From an uncultured Clostridia bacterium (GTDB lineage: Bacteria; Bacillota; Clostridia; Oscillospirales; Ruminococcaceae): a stretch of DNA of 32,168 nucleotides. Where the stretch lies: the NCBI GenBank assembly GCA_947600065.1, contig CANQFZ010000022.1, positions 1 to 32,168 of the forward strand, given 5' to 3'. Below, one piece after another: positions 1 to 7,705 of the stretch. Position numbers and translations under genes: made by a program. Each line of letters begins with the position of its first letter. The stretch's first letter is position 1. The notes beneath the pieces are model-generated. The model worked only from the letters and a program-made list of their open reading frames with translations, was not told where the DNA came from and ran no database searches.

Positions 1-110
1 AAAACTTTTTTGACAAAAAAGTTTTTCCCTCTGGACTCCCTTTTCAAAAAACTTTCGTGCGCCCGCTCGTTAGGTGGTTTGAATGGAAAAGTGCTTTGCC
101 GCTCAAAACA
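1..110 (-). repeat. Dispersed ~110-bp repeat, copy 1 (cut by window start)
   Basis: This stretch matches the reverse complement of 9608-9716. Shared parts in order are a palindrome of AAACTTTTTT with its complement, CTCTGGACT, TCAAAAAACTT, TGCGCC, CGTTAGGTGGTTT and TTTGCCGCTC. It lies just downstream of the ABC exporter gene on the minus strand. The palindrome is followed by no clear T-run suited to that transcript, so I call it a dispersed repeat rather than a terminator. The start of the element may lie outside the window. Confidence 0.7.
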
Positions 111-113
111 GTT

Positions 114-150
114 TCTAGCCTCTAGCCTCTAACTTCTAGTCTCTAGTCTA
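114..150. repeat. Heptamer array overlapping an exporter stop codon
   Basis: Five tandem 7-bp units of the form TCTAGCC / TCTAACT / TCTAGTC. The array runs into the 3' end of the minus-strand ABC gene: the last residues (Leu-Asp) and the TAG stop (143-145) are written in repeat sequence. Related CTAACCT/CTTACCT arrays lie at 4663-4697, 4794-4828, 5165-5186, 5228-5262 and 9820-9855. Confidence 0.8.
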
Positions 151-2107
151 GTTCAAAAGCCCCCGTATACAGTCTATAATACTGCCCTTTCTCGGCGATA
201 AGTTTATCATGCGAGCCGCGCTCGATTATTCTGCCGTGGTCTAAAACCATTATAACGTCCGAATTTCTGACGGTCGAAAGTCTGTGCGCAATTACAAAGA
301 CCGTTCTCCCTTTCATAAGCGCGTCCATTCCTGCTTGAACTATCGCTTCCGTGCGGGTATCTATCGAGCTTGTCGCCTCGTCAAGTATCATAACGGGCGG
401 GTCTGCAACCGCCGCTCTCGCTATCGAGATAAGCTGTCTCTGCCCCTGCGAAAGTCCGCTTCCGTCGCCGCGAAGCACCGTATTATAACCCTCGGGCAGC
501 ATTCTTATAAAGCTGTCCGCATTTGCAAGCTTCGCCGCCGCTATACATTCTTCGTCCGTCGCGTCGGGCTTTCCATAGCGCAAGTTGTCCATAACCGTTC
601 CCGTAAACAGATTTACGTCCTGCAAAACAACTCCAAGCGAGCGCCTTAAATCACTCTTTTTTATCTTGTTTACGTTTATCCCGTCATAGCGAATTTTTCC
701 GTCGTCTATGTCATAGAAACGGTTTATAAGGTTCGTTATGGTCGTCTTGCCTGCGCCCGTCGCACCGACAAAAGCCACCTTCTGCCCGGGCTCGGCATAG
801 ATGTTTATATCCTGCAACACAAGCTTTTCGGGTACATATCCGAAATCAACATTATCGAGAACAATATCGCCCTTAAGTTCCTCGTATGTTACGGTGCCGT
901 CGGCGCTGTGCGGGTGTTTCCATGCCCACAGACCCGTATGCTCGGCGGTCTCGATAAGCTCGCCGTTCTTGCCGCGCTTTGCGTTTACAAGCGTTACATA
1001 GCCGTTGTCGGTCTCGCTCGGCTCGTCAATAAGCGCGAATATTCTTCCCGCGCCCGCCATTGCCATAGCGACGGAGTTCAACTGCTGTGACACCTGTCCT
1101 ATAGGACCGATAAAGCTCCTCGAAAGCTGCAGGAACGAAGCGATAGCTCCGAGCGTCAGCGTATTCACCGCAAAGCAAGCTACGTTTGTTACTCCGTTTA
1201 TCGCAAGATAACCGCCCACTATCGCCAGCACCACATACAGAAAATATCCCAGGCAGTTATTTATCGGCATAAGAACATTTGCATAAGCGTTCGCGCGGCA
1301 GGTGTTTTCGGAGAGGTCGAAGTTTCTTGTGTCAAAGCCCTCTTTGGATTTCTGTTCGCGGCAGAAGATCTTTATAACGCGCTGTCCGTTTATCATTTCT
1401 TCGATATAGCCGTTTACTTTCGCCATCGAGCCCTGCTGACGGATAAAATACGTTCCCGATTTTTTGGCAATTATCGCGGTTATACACAGTATTAACAGCA
1501 GGAAAACCAACACCGTCAGCGTCAGCCACAATGACAGCGAAAGCATTGAACAGAAAATTGAAAACAGCGTTATTCCCGAGGAAATGGCCTGCGGCAAAGA
1601 CTGCGACAACATCTGCTGCATAGCGTCCGCGTCGTTTGTATAAAAGCTCATAACGTCGCCGTGGGTGTGGGTGTCAAAGTATTTTATCGGAAGCGTCTGC
1701 ATATGCGAGAACATTTCGTCTCGGATCTTTTTTAATACGCCCTGTGAAACGGTCGCCATTATCCTTGCCTGAATAAGAGAGCTTCCCGCTCCCGCAAGAA
1801 ACAGCGCCGCCATGAGGATAATTGTCCTCAATAATCCCGAATAATCGGGAACGTCGCCGTTTTTATGCACTTCTACAAGCGGAAGTATATAGTCGTCGAT
1901 AAGCGTTTTTATAAACAGCGACGACGCAACGCTCGCCAGCGCGCTTACTACAATACACACAACGACAAGTATAAGCCTTTTCCTGAACGGCTTCATATAA
2001 CCGAAAAGCCGCTTTATTACCTTTTTGTCGAACTTCATCGGAACTCTCGCTCCGCGCGGCGGTCTGCCTGTTCTTGTCGGCATTTTTTCTTCTTTCATGT
2101 CGCTCAT
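143..2107 (-). CDS. ABC multidrug-type exporter half, catalytic subunit
   Basis: A 654-residue membrane-domain plus ATPase-domain fusion. It forms a heterodimeric exporter with the product of the overlapping upstream gene; its ATG overlaps that gene's stop by 4 bp, so translation is coupled. The N-terminal ~340 residues hold six hydrophobic segments. The nucleotide-binding domain has Walker A GATGAGKTT near residue 450, an atypical signature LSQGQ, Walker B MILDEATSSID with the catalytic Glu near 574, and the H-loop His in IAHRLST near 605. An insertion of about 50 residues (near 370-415) lies between the membrane and ATPase domains. In BmrCD/LmrCD/TM287-288-type exporters this pattern marks the half with the working Walker B. 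The substrate cannot be read; a drug, lipid or peptide is possible. The last codons lie in a heptamer repeat, so the natural C-terminus may have been altered by repeat spread. Confidence 0.9.
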   Translation of the reverse strand: MSDMKEEKMPTRTGRPPRGARVPMKFDKKVIKRLFGYMKPFRKRLILVVVCIVVSALASVASSLFIKTLIDDYILPLVEVHKNGDVPDYSGLLRTIILMAALFLAGAGSSLIQARIMATVSQGVLKKIRDEMFSHMQTLPIKYFDTHTHGDVMSFYTNDADAMQQMLSQSLPQAISSGITLFSIFCSMLSLSLWLTLTVLVFLLLILCITAIIAKKSGTYFIRQQGSMAKVNGYIEEMINGQRVIKIFCREQKSKEGFDTRNFDLSENTCRANAYANVLMPINNCLGYFLYVVLAIVGGYLAINGVTNVACFAVNTLTLGAIASFLQLSRSFIGPIGQVSQQLNSVAMAMAGAGRIFALIDEPSETDNGYVTLVNAKRGKNGELIETAEHTGLWAWKHPHSADGTVTYEELKGDIVLDNVDFGYVPEKLVLQDINIYAEPGQKVAFVGATGAGKTTITNLINRFYDIDDGKIRYDGINVNKIKKSDLRRSLGVVLQDVNLFTGTVMDNLRYGKPDATDEECIAAAKLANADSFIRMLPEGYNTVLRGDGSGLSQGQRQLISIARAAVADPPVMILDEATSSIDTRTEAIVQAGMDALMKGRTVFVIAHRLSTVRNSDVIMVLDHGRIIERGSHDKLIAEKGQYYRLYTGAFELD

Positions 2108-3855
2108 TCTTCCGCCGCTCCTTTCGTCTGAGAATCGTATATCTCGCGGTAAATTCCCCCGCGCTCGTAAAGCTCTTCATGCGTTCCTATCTCGGATATT
2201 CTGCCGTTGTCCATTATTATTATCCTGTCGGCGTCGCAGACCGACGAAACGCGCTGGGCTATGATTATCTTTGTAGTGTCGGGAATTTCCTCGCGGAAAG
2301 CCTTTCTTATCATTGCGTCCGTGTGGGTATCAACAGCCGAAGTCGAGTCGTCAAGTATAAGTATCTTCGGCTTTTTAAGAAGCGCCCTCGCTATGCACAA
2401 TCTCTGCTTTTGTCCGCCCGAAACGTTCGTTCCGCCTTGTTCTATATAGGTATTGTATTTATCGGGGAAGGTCTGTATAAATTCGTCCGCGCATGCCAGC
2501 TTGCACACCTTTTCAACTTCTTCGTCAGTTGCGTTTTCGTCGCCCCAGCGGATATTCTCGGCGATCGTTCCCGAAAAGAGCGTGTTTTTCTGGAGCACCA
2601 TTGCGACGTTGTTTCTGAGCGCCTCAATGTTATAGTCCTTTACGTTTTCCCCGCCGACAAGAACTTCTCCCTCGTCGGCGTCGTAAAGGCGCGGTATCAT
2701 CTGAACGAGCGTGGATTTTGAAGAACCCGTGCCGCCGATAATGCCGATAGTCTCGCCGCTCTTTATTTTAAGATCAATGTTATTCAGCGCGGCTTTTTCC
2801 GAAGTCTTAAAGTATCTGAAACCGACGTTCTTAAACTCAATAGAGCCGTCTTTGACTTCGGTCAAGTTGCGCTCGCCGTCGCGCAGGTCGCTCTTTTCAT
2901 TTAATACCTCGCAGACGCGGTCTGCGCTTGCCTTCGACATTGTCAGCATAACGAAGATCATCGACAGCATCATAAGGCTCATAAGTATCTGCATTGTATA
3001 TGTAAACAGCTCCATTAGACTTCCCGTGGTAAGTCCTAACGCCTCGTTATTGCCGCTTGCAACGACCGCCTGCGCGCCGAGCCATGAAATGGCAATAATG
3101 CAGGTGTAGACGGAAATCTGCATTGCGGGAGCATTGAATGCAACGGTTTTTTCGGCTTTGGTGAAACGGTCGTAGATAAGCTTTGAGATCTTGCCGAACT
3201 TTCCTATTTCGTGATCCTCGCGCACAAAGCTCTTTACAACGCGTATTCCTCTTAAATTTTCCTCAACGACATTATTTAAATCGTCATAAGTCGTAAACAC
3301 CTTTCTGAACATCGGGAAAGCCGTCTTGACGATAATTGCAAGCACAATAACAAGAAACGGTATTACGCAAAGGAATATCATCGAAAGCTCTTTGCTTGCT
3401 CTAAACGAGAATGTAAACGCGAAAATGAGCATTGCGGGCGCGCGGAAAACAATTCTCGTCAGCATCTGAAACGACATCTGAACGTTTGTGACGTCTGTCG
3501 TAAGGCGCGTTACAAGGCTCGCAGGAGAAAACTTGTCTATGTTTGAAAAGCTGAAATTCTGGATATTGTAGTACATATCGTGCCTTAAATTCCTCGAAAA
3601 ATAAGACGAGGCGCGCGACGCGGTATATCCCGCGATAACGCCGAAGCACAGCGCCGTAAGCGTTCTTATCAGCAGTTCAATTCCGTATCTCAAGACCATA
3701 TCCATATTTCCGACGGTTATGCCGTCGTCTATAAGGTGCGCCATGGTGCTTGGAATTGACACCTCTACAAAGCTCTCGCACAATACGAAAATCGGCGTTA
3801 ATATTGCGGGCAAAAGCGCTTGCCTTACGCATTTCGCAAGTGTTTTAATCATCAT
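2104..3855 (-). CDS. ABC multidrug-type exporter half, degenerate-site subunit
   Basis: A 583-residue half-transporter with six membrane segments in the first ~310 residues and a C-terminal ATPase domain. The Walker motifs are degenerate in the way expected of the non-hydrolysing site of a heterodimer: Walker A reads GGTGSSKST (near residue 377), Walker B ends LILDDSTSAVD with Asp in place of the catalytic Glu (near 500), and the H-loop reads IIAQRVSS with Gln for His. Its signature VSGGQ is canonical and would complete the active site of the partner. The start ATG follows AGAGGAA and lies 11 bp inside the end of the marR gene. Operon order marR - this gene - partner suggests de-repression by the exported compound, which is inference from similar operons. 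Confidence 0.9.
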   Translation of the reverse strand: MMIKTLAKCVRQALLPAILTPIFVLCESFVEVSIPSTMAHLIDDGITVGNMDMVLRYGIELLIRTLTALCFGVIAGYTASRASSYFSRNLRHDMYYNIQNFSFSNIDKFSPASLVTRLTTDVTNVQMSFQMLTRIVFRAPAMLIFAFTFSFRASKELSMIFLCVIPFLVIVLAIIVKTAFPMFRKVFTTYDDLNNVVEENLRGIRVVKSFVREDHEIGKFGKISKLIYDRFTKAEKTVAFNAPAMQISVYTCIIAISWLGAQAVVASGNNEALGLTTGSLMELFTYTMQILMSLMMLSMIFVMLTMSKASADRVCEVLNEKSDLRDGERNLTEVKDGSIEFKNVGFRYFKTSEKAALNNIDLKIKSGETIGIIGGTGSSKSTLVQMIPRLYDADEGEVLVGGENVKDYNIEALRNNVAMVLQKNTLFSGTIAENIRWGDENATDEEVEKVCKLACADEFIQTFPDKYNTYIEQGGTNVSGGQKQRLCIARALLKKPKILILDDSTSAVDTHTDAMIRKAFREEIPDTTKIIIAQRVSSVCDADRIIIMDNGRISEIGTHEELYERGGIYREIYDSQTKGAAEE

Positions 3856-4345
3856 TTCCTCTTTTCTCAGCGCCTTTTCTTTCTCTGGCGGCGCTGTCTA
3901 TATTATTTTCGAGACGGTCGAAATATTCGTTCAGCTGTTTAAGCTCGGCTTCGGAAAAACCCTTTACGAGCTTTTCTTCTATATCGTTTACCTCGCCGCG
4001 CATGGCTCTGCCAAGCTCGCGGGATTTTTCAGTCAGCACTATCTTTCTGAGCCTCGCGTCATGCGACACGACAACCCTGCGCACAAGCTCCTTCTTTTCT
4101 AAGAGCGACAGCATTTTCGACACGGTCGAGCGCGTTATGCCGAATTTCTCCTCGAAATCTTTCTGGAAAATATCGCGCTGCTCCTGTTCGGCTTCATACA
4201 GATAGCCTATTATCCATTTGTTGGAGCAAGTGAGTTTGTCGAGTTCTTCTTTCAGCTCCGAGTTTCCGTCAAGATAGCGCCTTATGGCGTTGCTTATCAT
4301 TCTCAGCCTTAAGCCTACGCCCTTGTTGCCATTGTTATCCGTCAA
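3845..4345 (-). CDS. MarR-family transcriptional regulator
   Basis: A 166-residue winged helix-turn-helix protein, slightly longer than the usual ~145. The wing/recognition region is FGITRSTVSKMLSLLEKKELV followed by RRVV, SHDARLRKIVLTEKS, the typical MarR pattern (D-x-R in the wing). The start is TTG at 4345, preceded at a good distance by AGGGGTGA. It is the first gene of the exporter operon and its 3' end overlaps the first transporter gene, so it probably represses its own operon and responds to a transported ligand. I could not identify a convincing operator: the 120 bp upstream is occupied by TGTACAC-type heptamers, with an A/T-rich stretch (about 4362-4381) as the only candidate. Confidence 0.9.
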   Translation of the reverse strand: MTDNNGNKGVGLRLRMISNAIRRYLDGNSELKEELDKLTCSNKWIIGYLYEAEQEQRDIFQKDFEEKFGITRSTVSKMLSLLEKKELVRRVVVSHDARLRKIVLTEKSRELGRAMRGEVNDIEEKLVKGFSEAELKQLNEYFDRLENNIDSAARERKGAEKRGNDD

Positions 4346-4401
4346 GGAAATTCACCCCTTTACCTAAAATTCGTAATTGATTCCTCTGAAACCCCTGTCG
4401 G

Positions 4402-4441
4402 CTGTTGACAGTTTACAGTGTACAATGGACAGTGTACAGTT
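4402..4441. repeat. TGTACAC-type heptamer array
   Basis: Six 7-bp units in register (CTGTTGA, CAGTTTA, CAGTGTA, CAATGGA, CAGTGTA, CAGTTAT). Arrays of the same class are at about 4999-5034, 9984-10018, 10146-10205 (interrupted by the 28-bp module) and 13655-13687. Confidence 0.7.
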
Positions 4442-4446
4442 ATGGT

Positions 4447-4575
4447 ATCCGCCTTGCGGCGGATATAATTTAGATTGTTATCGGACTGAAACGTTTTCAA
4501 GCGCTACCGTAACAGTTTTGCTTGTGTACCTATTGACTTAAAACAATCTAAATAACGCCCGCGACAGCGGGCACA
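4447..4575. repeat. Small inverted-repeat element with 12-bp perfect arms
   Basis: ATTTAGATTGTT at 4468-4479 is exactly complementary to AACAATCTAAAT at 4542-4553, enclosing 62 bp. A hairpin ATCCGCC-TTGC-GGCGGAT lies just outside the left arm and CCCGC-GACA-GCGGG just outside the right arm. A related ATCCGC-TTC-GCGGAT hairpin sits at about 26453-26468. No ORF is inside. It is either a tiny non-autonomous mobile element or a structured RNA segment. Confidence 0.6.
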
Positions 4576-4594
4576 TTTTACTGAATACTGTACA

Positions 4595-4622
4595 CAGCGT
4601 TGTACGCGAAGCGTTCAATGCG
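4595..4622 (+). repeat. 28-bp dispersed module, copy a
   Basis: Begins CAGCGTTGTACGC and ends GTTCAATGCG, with internal complementarity between GTACGC and GCGTAC (the latter using the flanking TAC). Identical copies are at 7767-7794 and 10158-10185, and reverse-strand copies at 18326-18353 (one mismatch) and 26404-26431. It interrupts a TGTACAC-type heptamer array here. Confidence 0.85.
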
Positions 4623-4660
4623 TACACTGTCAACTGACTACAGCCCTATCCCCCTGCCCT

Positions 4661-4765
4661 TCTAGAGGTTAGATGTAAGAAGTAAGAGGTAAGAATTTCG
4701 GGGAACTTCTGAGATAAAAAGTTGTTTGGTTTTCGGAGAAAGAGGCTGGAGGCTAGAATGCTAAC
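4661..4765 (+). repeat. Heptamer-bracketed core, left copy
   Basis: A purine-rich heptamer array (TAGAGGT, TAGATGT, AAGAAGT, AAGAGGT, AAGAATT), then a ~50-bp core containing GGGGAACTTCTGAG and AAAAGTTGTTTGGTTTTC, then GAGGCTGGAGGCTAGA. The same unit is inverted at 5160-5265 and repeated directly, diverged, at about 9818-9925. Confidence 0.75.
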
Positions 4766-4839
4766 GAGAAACGAACTGCCTTTCAGTTACAACTCTAACC
4801 TCTTACCTCTAACCTCTAACCTCTAGAAGGGGAAGGGGG

Positions 4840-4871
4840 AGGGTTCGGGGCGCTGGCGCGCCCCGAACCCT
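4840..4871. repeat. GC-rich hairpin, 14-bp perfect stem
   Basis: AGGGTTCGGGGCGC, loop TGGC, then its exact complement. It sits next to GGGGAAGGGGG (4831-4841 region), the half-site that elsewhere forms a partner hairpin. No T-run follows, so it is not a simple terminator. Confidence 0.7.
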
Positions 4872-5042
4872 GCCTTGGTCTAACCTCCCGTTTCTCTTAA
4901 ACGCGCGTTCAATACCAAAAGTGGAAAACGCGCAAATCGGGCGGGTAAGCCGGTTTGGAGTTGAGAAGGTACGGGCGAGCAATTGCCTTTCCGCTCTTAC
5001 TGCATACTGTACCCTGTCTCCTGTCACCTGCCGGCAGGGGCA

Positions 5043-5107
5043 GCGGGGACGAAGTCCCCGCGACTTTCCCCCTTCCCCATCGGGGAAGGGGGTCAGGGGG
5101 ATAGGGC
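5043..5107 (+). repeat. Paired GC-rich hairpins, repeat copy
   Basis: Hairpin one is GCGGGGAC-GAA-GTCCCCGC (5043-5061). Hairpin two is CCCCCTTCCCC-ATC-GGGGAAGGGGG (5068-5092), followed by TCAGGGGGATAGGGCGA. The second hairpin and its tail recur at 10049-10090 and, inverted, at 13461-13500. Confidence 0.8.
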
Positions 5108-5159
5108 GAAAGTGCGTTATTGAGCGAAATAGCGTTTGAAAAGAAATAAGATGTTGGAG

Positions 5160-5265
5160 TTAAACTCTAGCCTCTAGCCTCTTACTTTGAAAACCAACAA
5201 CTTTTTCTCTCGAAAGTTCCTCGAAAGTCTTACCTCTTACCTCTTACATCTTACCTCTAGAAGGT
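5160..5265 (-). repeat. Heptamer-bracketed core, inverted copy
   Basis: Reverse-complement counterpart of 4661-4765: TCTAGCC units, then ACTTTGAAAACCAACAACTT, CTCTCGAAAGTTCC, then TCTTACC units ending at CTAGAAGG. With the left copy it makes the 4.66-5.27 kb region a large inverted repeat. Confidence 0.75.
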
Positions 5266-5408
5266 TTAAGCTCTAAACAACTTCTAAATTTGTTGGATAT
5301 TCCACATTATAATGCATTTTATATAATTTGTCAATACATAATTTGTGAAAATATTATGAAACTTTATTCGGAATTTCACGGTAATTCACGCTCAGTGTCA
5401 AAAAACTA

Positions 5409-5437
5409 TTGAATTTTTCGTTGTGTTGTGATATAAT
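5409..5437 (+). promoter_or_regulatory. Promoter of the nfnA-nfnB operon
   Basis: -35 TTGAAT (5409-5414), 17-bp spacer, -10 TATAAT (5432-5437). Transcription would begin near 5444. A strong ribosome site GGGGAGGAG (5456-5464) follows before the ATG at 5476. Confidence 0.75.
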
Positions 5438-5475
5438 TACAATGTACAATTATATGGGGAGGAGTTTATTTTACA

Positions 5476-6315
5476 ATGTATAAGATACTTAGGAAAAAAG
5501 AGCTTAATCCTACGGTCACGCTTATGGATATCGAAGCGCCGCTTATCGCAAAGAAAGCAGAACCCGGACAGTTCGTCATTCTGCGCGTAAATGAAAACGG
5601 CGAGAGAATACCGCTGACCGTGGCGGACTATGACCGCGAAAAAGGAACGGTTACCATTATCTTCCAGATAGTAGGCGGAACGACCGAGCTTTTAAACCAC
5701 AAAAACGAGGGCGAGTACATTCAGGACTTTGTCGGTCCTTTGGGAAAGGCTACCGAAACGGAGGGGCTGAAAAAGGTCGCTGTTGTGGGCGGCGGCGTTG
5801 GCTGCGCTATAGCATATCCCGTAGCGAAAAAGCTCCACGACAACGGCTGCGAGGTGCACTCGATAGTAGGCTTTAGAAACAAGGATCTTGTTATTCTTGA
5901 GGACGAATTTAAGGCGGCTTCGACCGAGCTTAAAATAATGACCGACGACGGCACTTACGGGACAAAGGGTCTTGTAACAGACGCTCTGAAGGCTCTTATA
6001 GAAGCGGGCAACAAATATGACGAGGTAATTGCGATAGGTCCCGTTATAATGATGAAGTTTGTCTGCAAGCTGACGAAAGAATACGGCATAAAGACCGTTG
6101 TTTCCATGAACCCCATTATGATAGACGGAACGGGAATGTGCGGCGGCTGCAGACTTACGGTCGGCGGGGAAACAAAGTTTGCCTGCGTTGACGGTCCCGA
6201 CTTTGACGGACATCTTGTAGACTTTGACGAAGCGCTGGAGCGCGGCTCTATGTACCGCGAATTTGAAGCGAAAAAACGCGAAGAAGTCTGCAATCTCTTT
6301 AAGGAGGTAAAGTAA
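5476..6315 (+). CDS. NfnA-like FAD/2Fe-2S subunit (sulfide/dihydroorotate dehydrogenase-like)
   Basis: A 279-residue ferredoxin-NADP reductase-fold subunit. The N-terminal ~95 residues form the FAD barrel (GQFVILR and ERIPLTVAD), followed by a pyridine nucleotide site around VVGGGVGCAIA (near 105-115). A C-terminal 2Fe-2S site is seen as Cys222, Cys225 and Cys237 in GMCGGCRLTVGG...FACVDGP. In NfnA this cluster is reported to use Asp as a fourth ligand; Asp217 is a candidate. With the adjacent gene it would form NfnAB, which couples NADH and reduced ferredoxin oxidation to NADP reduction by electron bifurcation in anaerobes. Databases often label it ferredoxin-NADP reductase subunit alpha or SudB. 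The partner starts 1 bp after the stop, so the pair is one transcript. Confidence 0.9.
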   Translation: MYKILRKKELNPTVTLMDIEAPLIAKKAEPGQFVILRVNENGERIPLTVADYDREKGTVTIIFQIVGGTTELLNHKNEGEYIQDFVGPLGKATETEGLKKVAVVGGGVGCAIAYPVAKKLHDNGCEVHSIVGFRNKDLVILEDEFKAASTELKIMTDDGTYGTKGLVTDALKALIEAGNKYDEVIAIGPVIMMKFVCKLTKEYGIKTVVSMNPIMIDGTGMCGGCRLTVGGETKFACVDGPDFDGHLVDFDEALERGSMYREFEAKKREEVCNLFKEVK

Positions 6316-6316
6316 A

Positions 6317-7705
6317 ATGCCGAACATGAGCTTAAAGAAAAACGAAATGCCGACGCAGGATCCCAATGTCAGAAACAAGAATTTCAGCGAGGTTGCTCTC
6401 GGCTATACCGAAGAACAGGCAGTTGATGAGGCTAACCGCTGCTTAAACTGCAAAAACAAGCCCTGCGTTTCGGGCTGCCCCGTGTCGATAGACATTCCCG
6501 CATTTATCGCGAAGATACGCGAAAAGGACTTTGAGGGAGCTTATGATACAATTGCAAAGAGCAGTTCTCTGCCCGCGGTCTGCGGACGCGTGTGCCCGCA
6601 GGAAACGCAGTGCGAAAGCAAGTGCGTGAGAGGAATAAAGGGCGAGCCTGTCGCAATCGGCAGACTGGAGCGCTTTGTAGCGGACTATCACAACAAGAAC
6701 TGTACAGAAGCCCCGAAAGCCCCCGAAAAGAACGGTCACAAGTGCGCTGTTATCGGCGCGGGACCCAGCGGACTTACCTGCGCGGGCGACCTCGCGAAAA
6801 TGGGATATGACGTTACGGTATTCGAGGCGCTTCACCTCGCGGGAGGAGTTCTCGTATACGGTATTCCCGAATTCAGACTTCCGAAAGCTATCGTTGCACA
6901 TGAAGTTGAAAATCTGAAAGCCCTCGGCGTTAAGATAGAAACAAATGTTGTTATAGGAAAGACAATTGAAGTTGACGAGCTATTTGAAGAAGGCTATGAG
7001 GCAATTTTCATAGGCTCGGGCGCGGGACTTCCGAGATTTATGAACATTCCCGGCGAAAACTTAAAGGGCGTATATTCCGCGAACGAGTTTTTGACGCGCG
7101 TTAATCTTATGAAAGCCTACAAGGACGGCTCGGACACGCCAATAAAGAAAAACACGAACGTTGCCGTTGTGGGCGGAGGAAACGTCGCAATGGACGCGGC
7201 GAGATGTGCTAAGCGCCTGGGCGCGGAAAATGTCTACATAGTATACCGCAGAGGACTTGAAGAAATGCCCGCGCGTAAAGAAGAAGTCGAGCACGCTATG
7301 GAAGAAGGCATTATCTTTAAAACACTCAACAACCCCGTTGAGATACTCGGCGACGAGCATAAGTTTGTAACAGGCATGAAGTGCATAGAAATGGAGCTTG
7401 GCGAGCCCGACGCAAGCGGCAGGCGCAGACCCGTTGAAAAACCCGACAGCGAGTTTACTATTGACGTTGACTGCGTAGTAATGTCGATAGGAACTTCTCC
7501 TAACCCGCTTATCAGAAACACAACGAAAGGTCTTGAAACCAACAAGCACGGCTGTTTCATTGCCGACGAAAACGGGCAGACCTCGCGAGAGGGCGTTTTC
7601 GCGGGCGGCGACGCAGTAACGGGCGCGGCGACCGTTATTCTCGCAATGGGCGCGGGAAAAACTGCGGCAAAGGCAATGGATGAATATATTTCAGGCTGTC
7701 GATAA
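6317..7705 (+). CDS. gltA: NfnB / glutamate synthase small-subunit-like NADPH oxidoreductase
   Basis: A 462-residue flavoprotein. The N-terminal 4Fe-4S domain has Cys42, 45, 50, 54 (CLNCKNKPCVSGCP) and Cys89, 93, 99, 103. Next come an FAD Rossmann motif GAGPSGLTCAGDLA (near 145) and an NADPH motif VVGGGNVAMDAARCAKRLG (near 283). Automated pipelines call it gltA, NADPH-dependent glutamate synthase. No glutamate synthase large subunit is nearby, and the partner upstream points to the NfnAB transhydrogenase role instead; that assignment is inference from context. The ribosome site AAGGAGGT lies in the end of the preceding gene. The last codons (Ser-Gly-Cys-Arg-stop) are written inside the left arm of an inverted-repeat element (7691-7821), so the element seems to have supplied the stop codon. 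Confidence 0.9.
   Translation: MPNMSLKKNEMPTQDPNVRNKNFSEVALGYTEEQAVDEANRCLNCKNKPCVSGCPVSIDIPAFIAKIREKDFEGAYDTIAKSSSLPAVCGRVCPQETQCESKCVRGIKGEPVAIGRLERFVADYHNKNCTEAPKAPEKNGHKCAVIGAGPSGLTCAGDLAKMGYDVTVFEALHLAGGVLVYGIPEFRLPKAIVAHEVENLKALGVKIETNVVIGKTIEVDELFEEGYEAIFIGSGAGLPRFMNIPGENLKGVYSANEFLTRVNLMKAYKDGSDTPIKKNTNVAVVGGGNVAMDAARCAKRLGAENVYIVYRRGLEEMPARKEEVEHAMEEGIIFKTLNNPVEILGDEHKFVTGMKCIEMELGEPDASGRRRPVEKPDSEFTIDVDCVVMSIGTSPNPLIRNTTKGLETNKHGCFIADENGQTSREGVFAGGDAVTGAATVILAMGAGKTAAKAMDEYISGCR

Larger units (their letters stand above)
4346..5475. other. 1.1-kb intergenic repeat mosaic
   Basis: No credible gene is present; short open frames here run through palindromes and heptamers and lack ribosome sites. 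In order it holds a TGTACAC-type heptamer array (4402-4441), a small inverted-repeat element (4447-4575), the 28-bp module (4595-4622), a heptamer array with core (4663-4765), a second heptamer array (4794-4828), a 14-bp-stem GC hairpin (4840-4871), another TGTACAC-type array (about 4999-5034), two GC hairpins (5043-5061, 5068-5092), and an inverted copy of the heptamer-plus-core unit (5160-5262). About 130 bp of unique AT-rich DNA with the nfnA promoter closes it. Confidence 0.85.

Noticed and set aside
4809-5139. Two 72-residue open frames in the repeat mosaic
   Set aside because: They run through heptamers and GC hairpins on both strands, with no ribosome site and no protein-like composition.
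6317-7705. True glutamate synthase small subunit
   Set aside because: No large subunit nearby and an NfnA-like partner 1 bp upstream; the NfnB role fits better, though the symbol gltA is kept because it is the usual label.
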